This document shows, in pieces, positions 1-8,590 of a stretch of 64,000 bases of DNA (position 1 is its first letter; the number at the start of each line of letters is the position of its first letter). Below the pieces are notes generated by a model. The model did no database searches. It was not told the DNA's origin and saw nothing but the letters and a program-made list of their open reading frames with translations. A program made the position numbers and the translations under genes. The DNA comes from Hyphomicrobiales bacterium (GTDB taxonomy: Bacteria; Pseudomonadota; Alphaproteobacteria; Rhizobiales; JAJFHB01), in assembly GCA_021775755.1 (NCBI GenBank), contig JAJFHE010000048.1, forward strand, positions 31,230 through 95,229, read 5' to 3'.

Positions 1-449
1 CCCCGCTCTATCTTGCAGCGCAGGGCCGCATTGCCATCGGCAGCGACAGCCACATCTCCGTTTCGCCGGTCGAAGAACTCAGACTTCTCGAATACGGCCA
101 AAGGCTGATCACTCGCGAACGCAATGTTCTGGCGGCGGGCGCACACGCCTCGACGGGGCGCACGCTGCTCAATCATGTGCTTAGCGGAGGTGCGCAGTGC
201 CTCGGGCGCGCCATCGGCGCTCTCAGCGTCGGAAACCGTGCCGACATCGTCGTGCTCGACACCGATGCACCGGCGCTCTACGGCCGCGAGGGCGACGCCC
301 TCATCGACTCCTGGATCTTTTCCGGCAACCAGCCCTGCGTGTCGAACGTCTTTGTCGGCGGCGTTCAGGTGGTGGCGGGTGGCCGCCACATCCATGAAGA
401 TGATATTCTTGCGGATTACCGCGCCACCATCGACCGGCTTTCGGAGTGA
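1..449 (+). CDS. hutF: Formimidoylglutamate deiminase, C-terminal part (cut by window edge)
   Basis: The last 148 codons of an amidohydrolase-superfamily enzyme, read in frame from base 3. HutF hydrolyses N-formimino-L-glutamate to N-formyl-L-glutamate plus ammonia in histidine breakdown. The fragment shows GSDSH at its residues 13-17, where the family places the metal-site Asp. A C-terminal segment follows with an L-N-H-V-L-S-G-G turn and the usual beta-sandwich return strand (S-V-G-N-R-A-D-I-V-V-L-D). The stop is at 447-449, five bases before the hutH ATG, so the two genes are probably cotranscribed. The N-terminal part with the first metal ligands is outside the window. HutF rather than another amidohydrolase is favoured by this signature and by the adjacent hutH. 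Confidence 0.87.
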   Translation, partial: PLYLAAQGRIAIGSDSHISVSPVEELRLLEYGQRLITRERNVLAAGAHASTGRTLLNHVLSGGAQCLGRAIGALSVGNRADIVVLDTDAPALYGREGDALIDSWIFSGNQPCVSNVFVGGVQVVAGGRHIHEDDILADYRATIDRLSE

Positions 450-454
450 CCCCC

Positions 455-1993
455 ATGACACCTCCCGCTATCAAAATCTCCGAACGCCCCCTGACGTGGC
501 GCGACCTGCGCCTGGCGCATACGGATCCTGCCGGCGTCACGCTTGCCAAATCGGCGCAGAAGCGAGTGACGCGGGCTGCCGGCACTATCGCCAGTGTGAC
601 CAAAGGCGACGATGCGGTTTACGGCGTCAATACGGGCTTTGGAAAACTGGCGCAGACACGCATCGACAACGATCATCTGGTCGACCTGCAGCTTAATCTG
701 ATCCGAAGCCATGCGGCCGGAACCGGTCCAGCCCTTTCCGACAGCATTGTCAGGCTCATACTGCTGCTCAAGATCAAGAGTCTCAGTTTCGGCCATTCGG
801 GTGTTCGGCTCGAACTCATCGACAAGCTGGCCAGTTTGCTTGCGCACAACATTCTGCCGGTGATCCCGTCGCGCGGCTCGGTCGGTGCGTCGGGCGATCT
901 GGCGCCGCTTGCGCATATGTCGCTCGTCCTCATCGGCGAAGGCAAAGCGCGTGTCGATGGCAGGACCGTGAGCGCTGCCAAGGCACTCGGCGGAGCTGGC
1001 ATCGAACCGCTGGAGCCCGCGCCCAAGGAAGGTCTGGCACTCCTCAACGGCACACAGGTCTCAACCGCGATTACGCTCGATGCGCTGTTCCGCGCGGAAG
1101 ACCTGTTCGCCACCGCGCTCCTCACCGGCGCCATGTCGGTCGATGCGATCCTCGGCAGCGATACGCCTTTCGATGCGCGCATTCATGCCCTGCGTCCGCA
1201 TCCAGGCCAGGCCGCAAGTGCTGCCGCGATCCGCAAAATTCTGCGGGGAAGCAAAATCCGCGCGTCGCACGTGAACTGCGAACGGGTGCAGGATCCCTAC
1301 TCCTTCCGCTGTCAGCCGCAGGTCATGGGCGCGTGCCTCGACCAGATGTTCGATGTGGCGCGCAAGCTCCTGATCGAGGCGAACTCGGTCACCGACAATC
1401 CATTGATCTTCGCGTCGACCGGCGATGCCTTGTCCGGCGGCAACTTTCACGCCGAACCGGTGGCATTTGCCGCCGATGCCCTGGCGCTTGCCATCGCCGA
1501 AGTCGGCGCCTTGTCCGAACGGCGCTCGGCGGCCATGATCGACGCCAACATTTCCGAATTGCCGCCGTTCCTGGTCTCTGAGCCCGGCGTCAACTCAGGC
1601 TTCATGATGGCGCAGGTGACGGCCGCAGCGCTCGCCAGCGAAAACAAGGCGCTGGCGCATCCAAGATCCACCGACAGCCTGCCAACGTCGGCCAACCAGG
1701 AAGACCACGTGAGCATGGCAACGAACGCCGCGAACAGACTGGACGGGATGAACACGAACACGCGCGACATCATCGCCATTGAGCTGTTGTCGGCGGCACA
1801 AGGCATCGACTTCCGCAGGCCGCTCAAGAGTTCGCGCGTGCTTGAGGCGGCGCACGCGGAGATCCGCAGCGCGGTGGCATTCTGGGATCGCGACCGTTGT
1901 TTCGCCGACGATCTTGAGCGCATCAACAAGGTCATCGACCAAGGTGCGTTTGCAACGTCGCGCACAGACCTCTTCACCTATCCGGAAATGTAA
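455..1993 (+). CDS. hutH: Histidine ammonia-lyase
   Basis: Eliminates ammonia from L-histidine to give trans-urocanate, the first step of histidine catabolism, in the cytoplasm. The 512-aa product has the family's normal length. The Ala-Ser-Gly triad that cyclises to the MIO electrophile is at residues 145-147 (G-S-V-G-A-S-G-D-L-A-P-L), and the catalytic Tyr region Y-G-V-N-T-G-F-G begins at residue 56. The start is placed at ATG 455. An upstream in-frame GTG at 446 overlaps the hutF stop and would add only three residues. No hutU or hutI is present in the window. The next gene starts 13 bases downstream, suggesting one transcript. Confidence 0.95.
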   Translation: MTPPAIKISERPLTWRDLRLAHTDPAGVTLAKSAQKRVTRAAGTIASVTKGDDAVYGVNTGFGKLAQTRIDNDHLVDLQLNLIRSHAAGTGPALSDSIVRLILLLKIKSLSFGHSGVRLELIDKLASLLAHNILPVIPSRGSVGASGDLAPLAHMSLVLIGEGKARVDGRTVSAAKALGGAGIEPLEPAPKEGLALLNGTQVSTAITLDALFRAEDLFATALLTGAMSVDAILGSDTPFDARIHALRPHPGQAASAAAIRKILRGSKIRASHVNCERVQDPYSFRCQPQVMGACLDQMFDVARKLLIEANSVTDNPLIFASTGDALSGGNFHAEPVAFAADALALAIAEVGALSERRSAAMIDANISELPPFLVSEPGVNSGFMMAQVTAAALASENKALAHPRSTDSLPTSANQEDHVSMATNAANRLDGMNTNTRDIIAIELLSAAQGIDFRRPLKSSRVLEAAHAEIRSAVAFWDRDRCFADDLERINKVIDQGAFATSRTDLFTYPEM

Positions 1994-2006
1994 GGTCAAC
2001 GGTCCG

Positions 2007-3617
2007 GTGAGCGAAGCCTTCCTGCATCCAGCTGACGCGCTCGATCACTGCGTTACCCATCGCGGCGGCGAGCAGGCGCTGAGCTTTCCGCAATCGGGCG
2101 GCGGCGCGACATATGAACAATGGGCGGACGAGGCCTATGCGCTCGCCCGCGGTCTTCTGGCGCTGGGTCTCGGCCCCGACCGCCACATCGCCCTGATGGC
2201 CGAAAACCGGCGTGAATGGCCCGTGGTTCAGCTCGCCGTGGCGCTTGCCGGCAGCATCTTCGTGCCGCTCAACACGCATTACCGCCGCGACGATCTTGAA
2301 ACGGTGCTGCGGCACTCCCGCGCCGACGCGCTGATTACAGTGCCGGCGTTCCGGTCCAATCCCTATCTCGACCATATCCGCGATATGCGCGGTCTGCTTC
2401 GCGACCTGGACCACGTGATTGTCATTGGCGATGCGAGAGGCGGCGATGCGAGAGGCGGCGATGCGGGCAGAGAGGAACTGTCCTATGAAGCGCTCGTGGA
2501 TAGCGGCCGTGCCCGGCCGGGCATGGTGCTGCCCGAGCGGGACGGCACTCAGGACGGGGCCATGCTGTTCACATCCGGCACAACCGGCACACCGAAGGGC
2601 GCCATGCTGACGCATCGCGGCATGATGCTCAACGCCCACCAGACGGCTTTGCGCCTCGGCATCGGCCCGGGTGACCGCTGGACCTCGATCATTCCGCTGT
2701 TTCACTGCGCCGGCTGCATTATGAGCCTGCTCGGCGGCCTGCAGCACGGTGCCTGCTATGTCGGCGTGCCCGCGTTTGAGCCCGTCTCGATGTTCGAAAC
2801 GATCGAGGCGGAACGCTGCACGGTGCTCTCCGGCGTGCCGACATCGTTCCTGGCGATGCTCGAACACCCACTCCGGGCAGAGTTCGATCTGACGTCGCTG
2901 CGCACCGGCACGTGCGGCGGGGCCGACTGCAATGCGGATGTGCTCAAAGCGTGTGCGCGCGATTATCCGATACCGCAGATCTGCCAGGTTTACGGACAGA
3001 CCGAGGCGTGCACGCTCATCGCCGCGCCGGATGCATCCGATCCCCTACGGTTCGAAACCGCGGGCCCGCCGCTTGCCGATCACGAAGTACGCATCATCGA
3101 GCCTGCGACAGGTGCCGAGCAGCCGCCCGGCGCCATCGGTGAAATTCGCGCCCGCGGCCCCATGGTGATGACCTGCTACTTCGGCGCGCCGGACGCCACG
3201 GAAGAAACTCTCGACGATGATGGCTGGCTGCACACCGGCGATCTCGGCTATCTCACCGAAACGGGGCATCTTGTGATTTCGGGCGGCAGACTGGGCGACA
3301 TGATCATTCGCGGCGGCGAGAACATCTATCCCGCGGAAATCGAAAATCTGCTGCAGGAGCATCCGGCTGTCTCGTCGGTGGCGGTCTTCGGCGTTACGGA
3401 CGTATACTATGGTGAGCGCGTTACAGCCACCGTCGTGCTGTCAGGCGAAACCAGTGCGGGCGAGCTTCAGGCGTTCTGTGCCGACCGCATAGCCAGATTC
3501 AATATCCCAACTGAAGTCTTTGTTGCGCAAGCCTTTCCGCTCACGCCGTCAGGCAAGATCCGCAAGGTCGAACTGCGCGAACAGGTCGCGCGCGGCGAGC
3601 TGGAACGGCTCGCCTGA
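2007..3617 (+). CDS. Acyl-CoA ligase (ANL superfamily), specificity unknown
   Basis: Adenylates a carboxylic acid with ATP and transfers it to CoA. The ANL core motifs are all visible: the P-loop T-S-G-T-T-G-T-P-K-G near residue 188, the Y-G-Q-T-E-A motif near 328, G-G-E-N-I-Y-P-A-E-I-E near 436 and the C-terminal catalytic Lys in P-S-G-K-I-R-K. The open frame extends upstream to 1779, but that part is antisense-like sequence inside hutH. GTG 2007 is therefore chosen, giving 536 aa, normal for the family. Its place behind hutH is unexplained because canonical histidine degradation needs no CoA ester; an aromatic or medium-chain acid substrate is possible. A short Gly-Asp-Ala-Arg-Gly repeat lies near residues 140-153. 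Confidence 0.85.
   Translation: MSEAFLHPADALDHCVTHRGGEQALSFPQSGGGATYEQWADEAYALARGLLALGLGPDRHIALMAENRREWPVVQLAVALAGSIFVPLNTHYRRDDLETVLRHSRADALITVPAFRSNPYLDHIRDMRGLLRDLDHVIVIGDARGGDARGGDAGREELSYEALVDSGRARPGMVLPERDGTQDGAMLFTSGTTGTPKGAMLTHRGMMLNAHQTALRLGIGPGDRWTSIIPLFHCAGCIMSLLGGLQHGACYVGVPAFEPVSMFETIEAERCTVLSGVPTSFLAMLEHPLRAEFDLTSLRTGTCGGADCNADVLKACARDYPIPQICQVYGQTEACTLIAAPDASDPLRFETAGPPLADHEVRIIEPATGAEQPPGAIGEIRARGPMVMTCYFGAPDATEETLDDDGWLHTGDLGYLTETGHLVISGGRLGDMIIRGGENIYPAEIENLLQEHPAVSSVAVFGVTDVYYGERVTATVVLSGETSAGELQAFCADRIARFNIPTEVFVAQAFPLTPSGKIRKVELREQVARGELERLA
2427..2465 (+). repeat. 15-bp in-frame tandem repeat within the acyl-CoA ligase gene
   Basis: The unit ggcgatgcgagaggc occurs at 2427-2441 and 2442-2456, then partially at 2457-2465. 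It encodes repeated G-D-A-R-G in a likely surface loop of the N-terminal domain and keeps the frame. Slippage could vary the copy number. Confidence 0.8.
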
Positions 3618-3640
3618 CGGACGAACTCATGTGATGAACC

Positions 3641-4495
3641 CTAATACTGCATAAGCAGGAGCGGCGCGGCAAAAGCGTCCGTCGCGCGTTCCGCATAGGC
3701 CACTTCGCCGAACATCGGATGGTCGATATCGGCCATCACGAAGCCAGCGCGCTGGCGTCGTACCGCCCAGGTGACATTGGCAAGGCCCGCCCCGGTTGCC
3801 GGGATAACCTCCGCCTCAACGTTCATTGCGGCTTCAACCGCCTCAAAGAGATCGGCCCGCAGGTCGACGCCGTGCGTGGCGACAATAAACCTGTGCGGCC
3901 GTAACAGCCGGCGCGCCAGCTGCTCGGCGCCGCGGACCATCGACGCGACATGAACACCGGAGCCGATAACCGCGACAAGGGGCCCACGCTCGAACAACAC
4001 CCGTTTCGGCGTCACCAGAACACCGGTGCCATGACGCAGCGAAGCGCGCAGCGCAACCACTTCGTGGCCACAGCCGGCGCGCGTACCGCCGCCGCCAAGC
4101 GCCAGCACCTCCGCGTCGCGGGAGACTTTGCCGAGCGCTTCGTCCACCATGCCGCGCATGGTGTCGAAGACCCATTCCACATGCGCCCGCGTTGCAGCGT
4201 GGGCGACAGCGCGGCGGGCAGCCGCTGCGGAGCGGGCAATTTCGGCGCGGATGCGGCTTACCTCAAGATCGCGCACATCGCGGCCGCTGTGGGACACTTC
4301 GCGCGCCATCGGCAGGCCAGCGAGATGATAGAGGCACTGGTCCTCGACAAATACGGCGCGCAGTCGTGCGCCGCTTGCCGAAGCAAGCGCCACCGCGATG
4401 CGGATCGCTTCCAGATTGAGCGCGGAACAATCGAGCGCCAACGTTACCTGCCGGATGTCTGAGAGGTCTTCGCGCGTGACGGCAGACTCAGCCAT
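3641..4495 (-). CDS. Universal-stress-protein-like protein, two-domain
   Basis: A 284-aa protein of USP character. It opens with a beta strand and helix typical of UspA (V-T-L-A-L-D-C-S near residue 17, then N-L-E-A-I-R-I-A-V-A-L-A). A second, weaker alpha/beta repeat begins around residue 165 (L-V-A-V-I-G-S-G-V-H). The nucleotide-binding G-x2-G-x9-GS motif is not clearly intact, so ATP binding is uncertain. It starts eight bases inside the 3' end of the Lon-like protease gene and is therefore translationally coupled to it. A role in protein quality control or stress is inferred from that partnership only. Confidence 0.62.
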   Translation of the reverse strand: MAESAVTREDLSDIRQVTLALDCSALNLEAIRIAVALASASGARLRAVFVEDQCLYHLAGLPMAREVSHSGRDVRDLEVSRIRAEIARSAAAARRAVAHAATRAHVEWVFDTMRGMVDEALGKVSRDAEVLALGGGGTRAGCGHEVVALRASLRHGTGVLVTPKRVLFERGPLVAVIGSGVHVASMVRGAEQLARRLLRPHRFIVATHGVDLRADLFEAVEAAMNVEAEVIPATGAGLANVTWAVRRQRAGFVMADIDHPMFGEVAYAERATDAFAAPLLLMQY

Positions 4496-6944
4496 AGGCC
4501 TGCCCTTCCATCCCGCCGGTTCCCTTCATGAAATCGCGGCGCGCTTCGGCAAGGCCGATGAGACGGTCCTCGACAAGTCGGTTGATGGTGCCGGCGGGAT
4601 AACCGCCATCGCTCGCGCGCTCACCGGCGGCAACGCCGGTCAGAAGCTCAATGCCCTGATCGATGGTCGAGACAGGATAGATCGCGAACCGGCCCGCCTC
4701 GCAGGCCTCGACCACATCTTCGCGCAGCATCAGATGCTGCACGTTCGAGGCCGGAATCATGACACCCTGCTTTCCGGTCAGCCCGCGCGATGCGCACAGG
4801 TCGAAAAACCCTTCGATCTTCTGGTTCGCGCCGCCGATCGCCTGCACCTGCCCGTGCTGGTTGACGGAGCCGGTTACCGCAAAGCTCTGTTTTATCGGAA
4901 CGCCGGAGAGTGCGGACAAAAGCGCATAGAGTTCGGTTGACGAAGCACTGTCGCCATCGACGCCGCCATAGGACTGCTCGAACACAAGGCTAGCGGCAAA
5001 GGCAAGCGGAATGTCCTTTGTGTAATGGGCGGCGATATAGGCGGAGAGGATCAGCACACCTTTCGAATGCAGCGGCCCGCCCAGTTCGACCTCGCGCTCG
5101 ATGTCGACCACCTGCCCGGTTCCCATGCGCACACTCGCCGTGACCCGCGAGGGTTTGCCGAAGGAATAGTCGGCGATCTGCAGCACGCTCAAACCGTTGA
5201 TCTGGCCAATAGTGGTGCCCGACGTATCGACCATGACGATTTCGCGCTCGATCGCTTCCATCTGGCGCTCACGCATGCGGTCGGCGCGGCGGCGGCGCCC
5301 GGCGATGGCGGTGGCAACATGCGTACTGTCGATCAGCTCAGCCCCGTCTTTGCGCGCCCAGTGATCGGCCTCGCGCATGAGATCGCTCAACACATCGCTT
5401 TGCAGCGACAGACGTTCGGAATCCGACACCATGCGCGCGGAGTGGTCGATTACGGCGCCGACGCCTGAAGGGTCGAGCGGCCGCACCCCGGCACAGCGCG
5501 CCACTTCCGCAAGCCAGGCAGCATATTGCGGTTCAGCGGAGCGGTTGCGCGTCAAAACCTCGTTGAACTCGGCCTCGACCTTGAAGTACTCGGCGAATTC
5601 AGGTTCCTTGGTGGAGAGCATGTAATAGAGCATGTGGTCGCCAAACAGGACGACCTTGATGTCGAGCGGGATCGGTTCGGGATCGAGAGACATGGTCGAG
5701 AAGGCGCCTGCAAATTCGGCCGCCGTTTCAATCTTGACGTGACGGTTCTTGAGCGCCCTCTTGAGCGCCTCCCATGCAAAAGGCTGCATCAGAACCTTGC
5801 GCGCATCGACGAGCAGGAAGCCGCCGTTCGCCCGGTGCAGGGAGCCCGGTTTGATGAGCGTAAAATCGGTGACCAGAGCCCCCATCTGCGAGATGTGCTC
5901 AATGCGGCCGACGACACTACCAAGCGCCGGGTTTTCGTCGCGCACGATCGGCGCGCCCTTGCCGTTTGTTCCTTTTGGAGACGACACCACGACATTGACC
6001 TTGTAGCGCCGCAGCTGCACTTCACCGCCCGGAGCGCCGCCCTGCATCGGTCCCGGCCCGCCTTCCTGCTGCATCATTTCCGGCGTCACCAGAAACGCGT
6101 GAATGTTCTTTGCCAGATCTTCACGAACCGCCTCGAGATAGGTGGCCACTTCGGCGGTGCCGCCGAAGGCTTCCGTTACATCCCCAATCGCCTGACCAAT
6201 GGCGATCTGGGCATACTCACGGTCGAGATCGCGCACCGCACGGCGCACTTCCGTCATCATTTTCGGTACGGCCTGCAGGACATCCTGCAGCTCGCGCTGT
6301 ATCTCCGTCAGTGTCCGCTCGATCTTCTCTTTCTCAGCCTTGCCGAGGGCCTTGAACTGTTCGGGTTTGATCACCTCGCCGTTCTTGGTCGGCGCCACGG
6401 CAAATCCGGCCGGCGTCTGGACGATGGTCGTGCCTTGGGATTCAGCCTTTTTCTGCAAATTCTGAAATGCCGAGTCCTGGGTTTGCTTGAACCCTTCCTC
6501 CAGATTGCGCCGGCGGTTTTGATATTCTTCCGATTCAAACAGAGAACGCGCGATGGAACGCAGATCCTCGATCATCGTCTCCATGGCATCGCGGAAGGCA
6601 TTGCCGCGGCCGGGCGGCAGGCAGATGGCATTCGGTTTGTCATGCGCCTCGAAATTGAAAACGTAGATCCAGTCACAGGGCGCGGGCAGCTCACGCGCCT
6701 TGCGCTCAAGCAGCCGCAGCACGGCATCCTGCATGCCGCATCCCGGCGCGCCGAGCACAAACAGATGAAATCCGTCGTGTTCGATGTCGCAGGCGAGCTC
6801 GATGGCCTCGATGGCCCGGTCCTGGCCGAGCAGGCTTTTCGGAGGTCTGAGCGACGCGGTCGATGAAAATCGGAAGCGGGCGGGATCGCAGACGCGCCGC
6901 AATTTTTCCGCTCCGAGTGGTTGTGGTTGCCGTCGCGCTGCCAT
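4488..6944 (-). CDS. Lon-family protease with degenerate AAA domain (LonB/YcbZ-like)
   Basis: An 818-aa cytoplasmic serine-lysine protease. An N-terminal AAA-like region (roughly residues 20-500) includes R-A-N-G-G-F-L-L-V-D-A-R, where a Walker B would sit. The C-terminal Lon proteolytic domain has the dyad Ser666 (G-V-D-G-D-S-A-S-S) and Lys709 (G-G-A-N-Q-K-I-E-G), separated by 43 residues as in Lon. The Walker A position reads G-A-P-G-C-G-M-Q-D-A and lacks the usual Lys. The start is ATG 6944, chosen because a strong GGAGGAG lies just upstream; the longer TTG frame to 6968 would put that site inside the coding region. The USP-like gene downstream overlaps by eight bases. Confidence 0.85.
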   Translation of the reverse strand: MAARRQPQPLGAEKLRRVCDPARFRFSSTASLRPPKSLLGQDRAIEAIELACDIEHDGFHLFVLGAPGCGMQDAVLRLLERKARELPAPCDWIYVFNFEAHDKPNAICLPPGRGNAFRDAMETMIEDLRSIARSLFESEEYQNRRRNLEEGFKQTQDSAFQNLQKKAESQGTTIVQTPAGFAVAPTKNGEVIKPEQFKALGKAEKEKIERTLTEIQRELQDVLQAVPKMMTEVRRAVRDLDREYAQIAIGQAIGDVTEAFGGTAEVATYLEAVREDLAKNIHAFLVTPEMMQQEGGPGPMQGGAPGGEVQLRRYKVNVVVSSPKGTNGKGAPIVRDENPALGSVVGRIEHISQMGALVTDFTLIKPGSLHRANGGFLLVDARKVLMQPFAWEALKRALKNRHVKIETAAEFAGAFSTMSLDPEPIPLDIKVVLFGDHMLYYMLSTKEPEFAEYFKVEAEFNEVLTRNRSAEPQYAAWLAEVARCAGVRPLDPSGVGAVIDHSARMVSDSERLSLQSDVLSDLMREADHWARKDGAELIDSTHVATAIAGRRRRADRMRERQMEAIEREIVMVDTSGTTIGQINGLSVLQIADYSFGKPSRVTASVRMGTGQVVDIEREVELGGPLHSKGVLILSAYIAAHYTKDIPLAFAASLVFEQSYGGVDGDSASSTELYALLSALSGVPIKQSFAVTGSVNQHGQVQAIGGANQKIEGFFDLCASRGLTGKQGVMIPASNVQHLMLREDVVEACEAGRFAIYPVSTIDQGIELLTGVAAGERASDGGYPAGTINRLVEDRLIGLAEARRDFMKGTGGMEGQAYG

Positions 6945-7058
6945 AGGCGGCTCCTCCTGCGTTGCCAATGCCTTCCCTCATTGTCTGGGTAGCCGCCGCA
7001 CGCCAAAATCGCAAGGGTGCGAATGCACAAGAGCTTGTGATGGACCCAGCCGGAAGGC

Positions 7059-7565
7059 CTATTGCGACAACTCGAGCAGCATCGGCGACGGCAAGGTGCG
7101 CTCCTCAAGGTTGATGCCGGGGCCGCCGCGGTCAATGACCAGAAAGTCGGAGCGCGCCTCAAGCGACAGCAGCGGATGATGCCAAATGCCGCGCGCATAA
7201 TTGACGCCCTGGTCGCACTGGCACAGGAAGGCCTTAAGCTCGCCCGGCAGGCCATCCGCGCCGCTGTCGGCAACAACGGCCAGATAGGGATGAGGCCCGA
7301 TCGGCATAAACGCCTGGGAGCCGAGTGGATGCCGTTCCAGCATTTTGATCTCGATGGGCGGTACCCAGGGTTCGCCGCAAAAGATGTTGGCAATTACACG
7401 TGCACCCTCACCGGTGACGTCAATATTCGCAAGATCGTGATAGCGCTCGGTCGTGCCGTTGTTGATGGCGAAATGCTCCGCACCCTGCGTCTCGATAACG
7501 TCGCCGAAGGGTTCAAAAGCTGCGCGCGTCAACGGTTCCGCAATGAGTCGCGCCGGTGCCATCAC
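7059..7565 (-). CDS. allA: Ureidoglycolate lyase
   Basis: Splits (S)-ureidoglycolate into glyoxylate and urea, the last nitrogen-releasing step of allantoate breakdown. The 168-aa product has the family's length and conserved blocks: F-x-P-F-G-D-V-I near residue 18, L-E-R-H-P-L-G-S-Q-A-F near residue 76, and G-V-N-Y-A-R-G-I-W-H-H-P near residue 121. Its ATG overlaps the allantoicase stop by four bases. That makes it the last gene of a five-gene minus-strand purine unit running from puuD. The 114 bases to the next gene (the protease) carry no clear terminator. Confidence 0.93.
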   Translation of the reverse strand: MMAPARLIAEPLTRAAFEPFGDVIETQGAEHFAINNGTTERYHDLANIDVTGEGARVIANIFCGEPWVPPIEIKMLERHPLGSQAFMPIGPHPYLAVVADSGADGLPGELKAFLCQCDQGVNYARGIWHHPLLSLEARSDFLVIDRGGPGINLEERTLPSPMLLELSQ

Positions 7566-8590
7566 GGCGTCGCAATGCGACCGAACAGCCGCAGCCGGCT
7601 GATGCCGCCGTCGGGGAATATATTGAGCCGCACATGGGAGATCGGCTCGTGCGCCGCAAACGCCACGGCTTCGAACCGGTGCTCGGCATCGGCCTCAAGT
7701 TTCTGTTCGGGCAGAATCACTTGCCAGGAATTGCTGGAGCTTTCCGTGACCTCGGCGCCCGCGTCCAAAGCGGCGCCCTGCAGCGAGCAGCGGTCCGGAT
7801 AATTGCCCTTGAAAAATGCCGTGTCGACGAGTGCGCGCTCGATAGTGCCCGCATGGCCCAGCCTGATCACCGCCCAGTCATTTCCCGGTTCGCGGCGGCG
7901 GCGGGTTTCCCAACCGTCCCCCATATTGGCGCCCCGGTCCGGTGCCAGCAAGTTTGAGGGAACACCGAAGTGGGCATCGTTCCAGGCAACCGCCGTCGCA
8001 CCGTTGATCTGGGCTGCAAGGTCGAGCACATCGTCCGGCGTGACGGTGGACCAGTCCTTGTGGATTTCGCCAAACACGCGCAACCGGGCCACCCCACCGT
8101 CTGGATAGATGTGCAGCCGCAAATGGCTCCAGACCGTGTCGGAAGACACATCCACGATGTGATGGCTGTCGCCGGCAAGCGTCATGCGGGGAGCGATTTC
8201 AACCCACTCGGATCCCTCTCCCGGTTCGCCATCGCCGGCCCACGCTTCAACGCAGGCTTCCGGCGCGTAGTTGCCGGTAAAATGGCTGGTGTCGATGTCG
8301 AGTGCATGGATACGGCCTGGACAGCCGAGCCGGATGACACAGTCATCGTGACCCGGCACGCGCTTTCGGCGGCTCTCCCAGCCATCCATCCATTTGCCAT
8401 TGTCGTCGTACTTGCCAGGCACGAAGACCGGCAGCGCGGGATCGATGAGCCGCTCCATCGGTGCAAAAAAGTCATCGCTGGTCGATATGGCGACACTGCC
8501 GAGGCGTGGGTGCGCGAGGTCGACCCATTGCCGCGCCAGTTCTTCGGCGCGCGGATCGGTCTTCGCGGCGATCCATCTTTCATCGCTCAT
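7562..8590 (-). CDS. alc: Allantoicase
   Basis: Hydrolyses allantoate to ureidoglycolate and urea. The protein is about 342 aa and shows the expected internal duplication. Both halves carry a W-E-(S/T)-R-R-(R/K)-R block followed by a V-I-R-L-G strand and an F-x-G-N-Y motif (first copy near residue 75, second near 240). The start at 8590 (M-S-D-E-R-W) is preferred because it creates a four-base overlap with the puuE stop; an upstream TTG-type start would run into puuE. The urea-releasing chemistry and the neighbouring allA together complete allantoate use without an ammonia-releasing allantoate amidohydrolase. Confidence 0.93.
   Translation of the reverse strand: MSDERWIAAKTDPRAEELARQWVDLAHPRLGSVAISTSDDFFAPMERLIDPALPVFVPGKYDDNGKWMDGWESRRKRVPGHDDCVIRLGCPGRIHALDIDTSHFTGNYAPEACVEAWAGDGEPGEGSEWVEIAPRMTLAGDSHHIVDVSSDTVWSHLRLHIYPDGGVARLRVFGEIHKDWSTVTPDDVLDLAAQINGATAVAWNDAHFGVPSNLLAPDRGANMGDGWETRRRREPGNDWAVIRLGHAGTIERALVDTAFFKGNYPDRCSLQGAALDAGAEVTESSSNSWQVILPEQKLEADAEHRFEAVAFAAHEPISHVRLNIFPDGGISRLRLFGRIATP

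Noticed and set aside
1779..2006. N-terminal extension of the acyl-CoA ligase into hutH
   Set aside because: The extension is Arg-rich out-of-frame hutH sequence; GTG 2007 restores the family's length.
5526..6866. 446-codon plus-strand open frame opposite the Lon-like gene
   Set aside because: It is antisense to a well-supported protease, has no family motifs and reflects GC-rich codon bias of the real gene.
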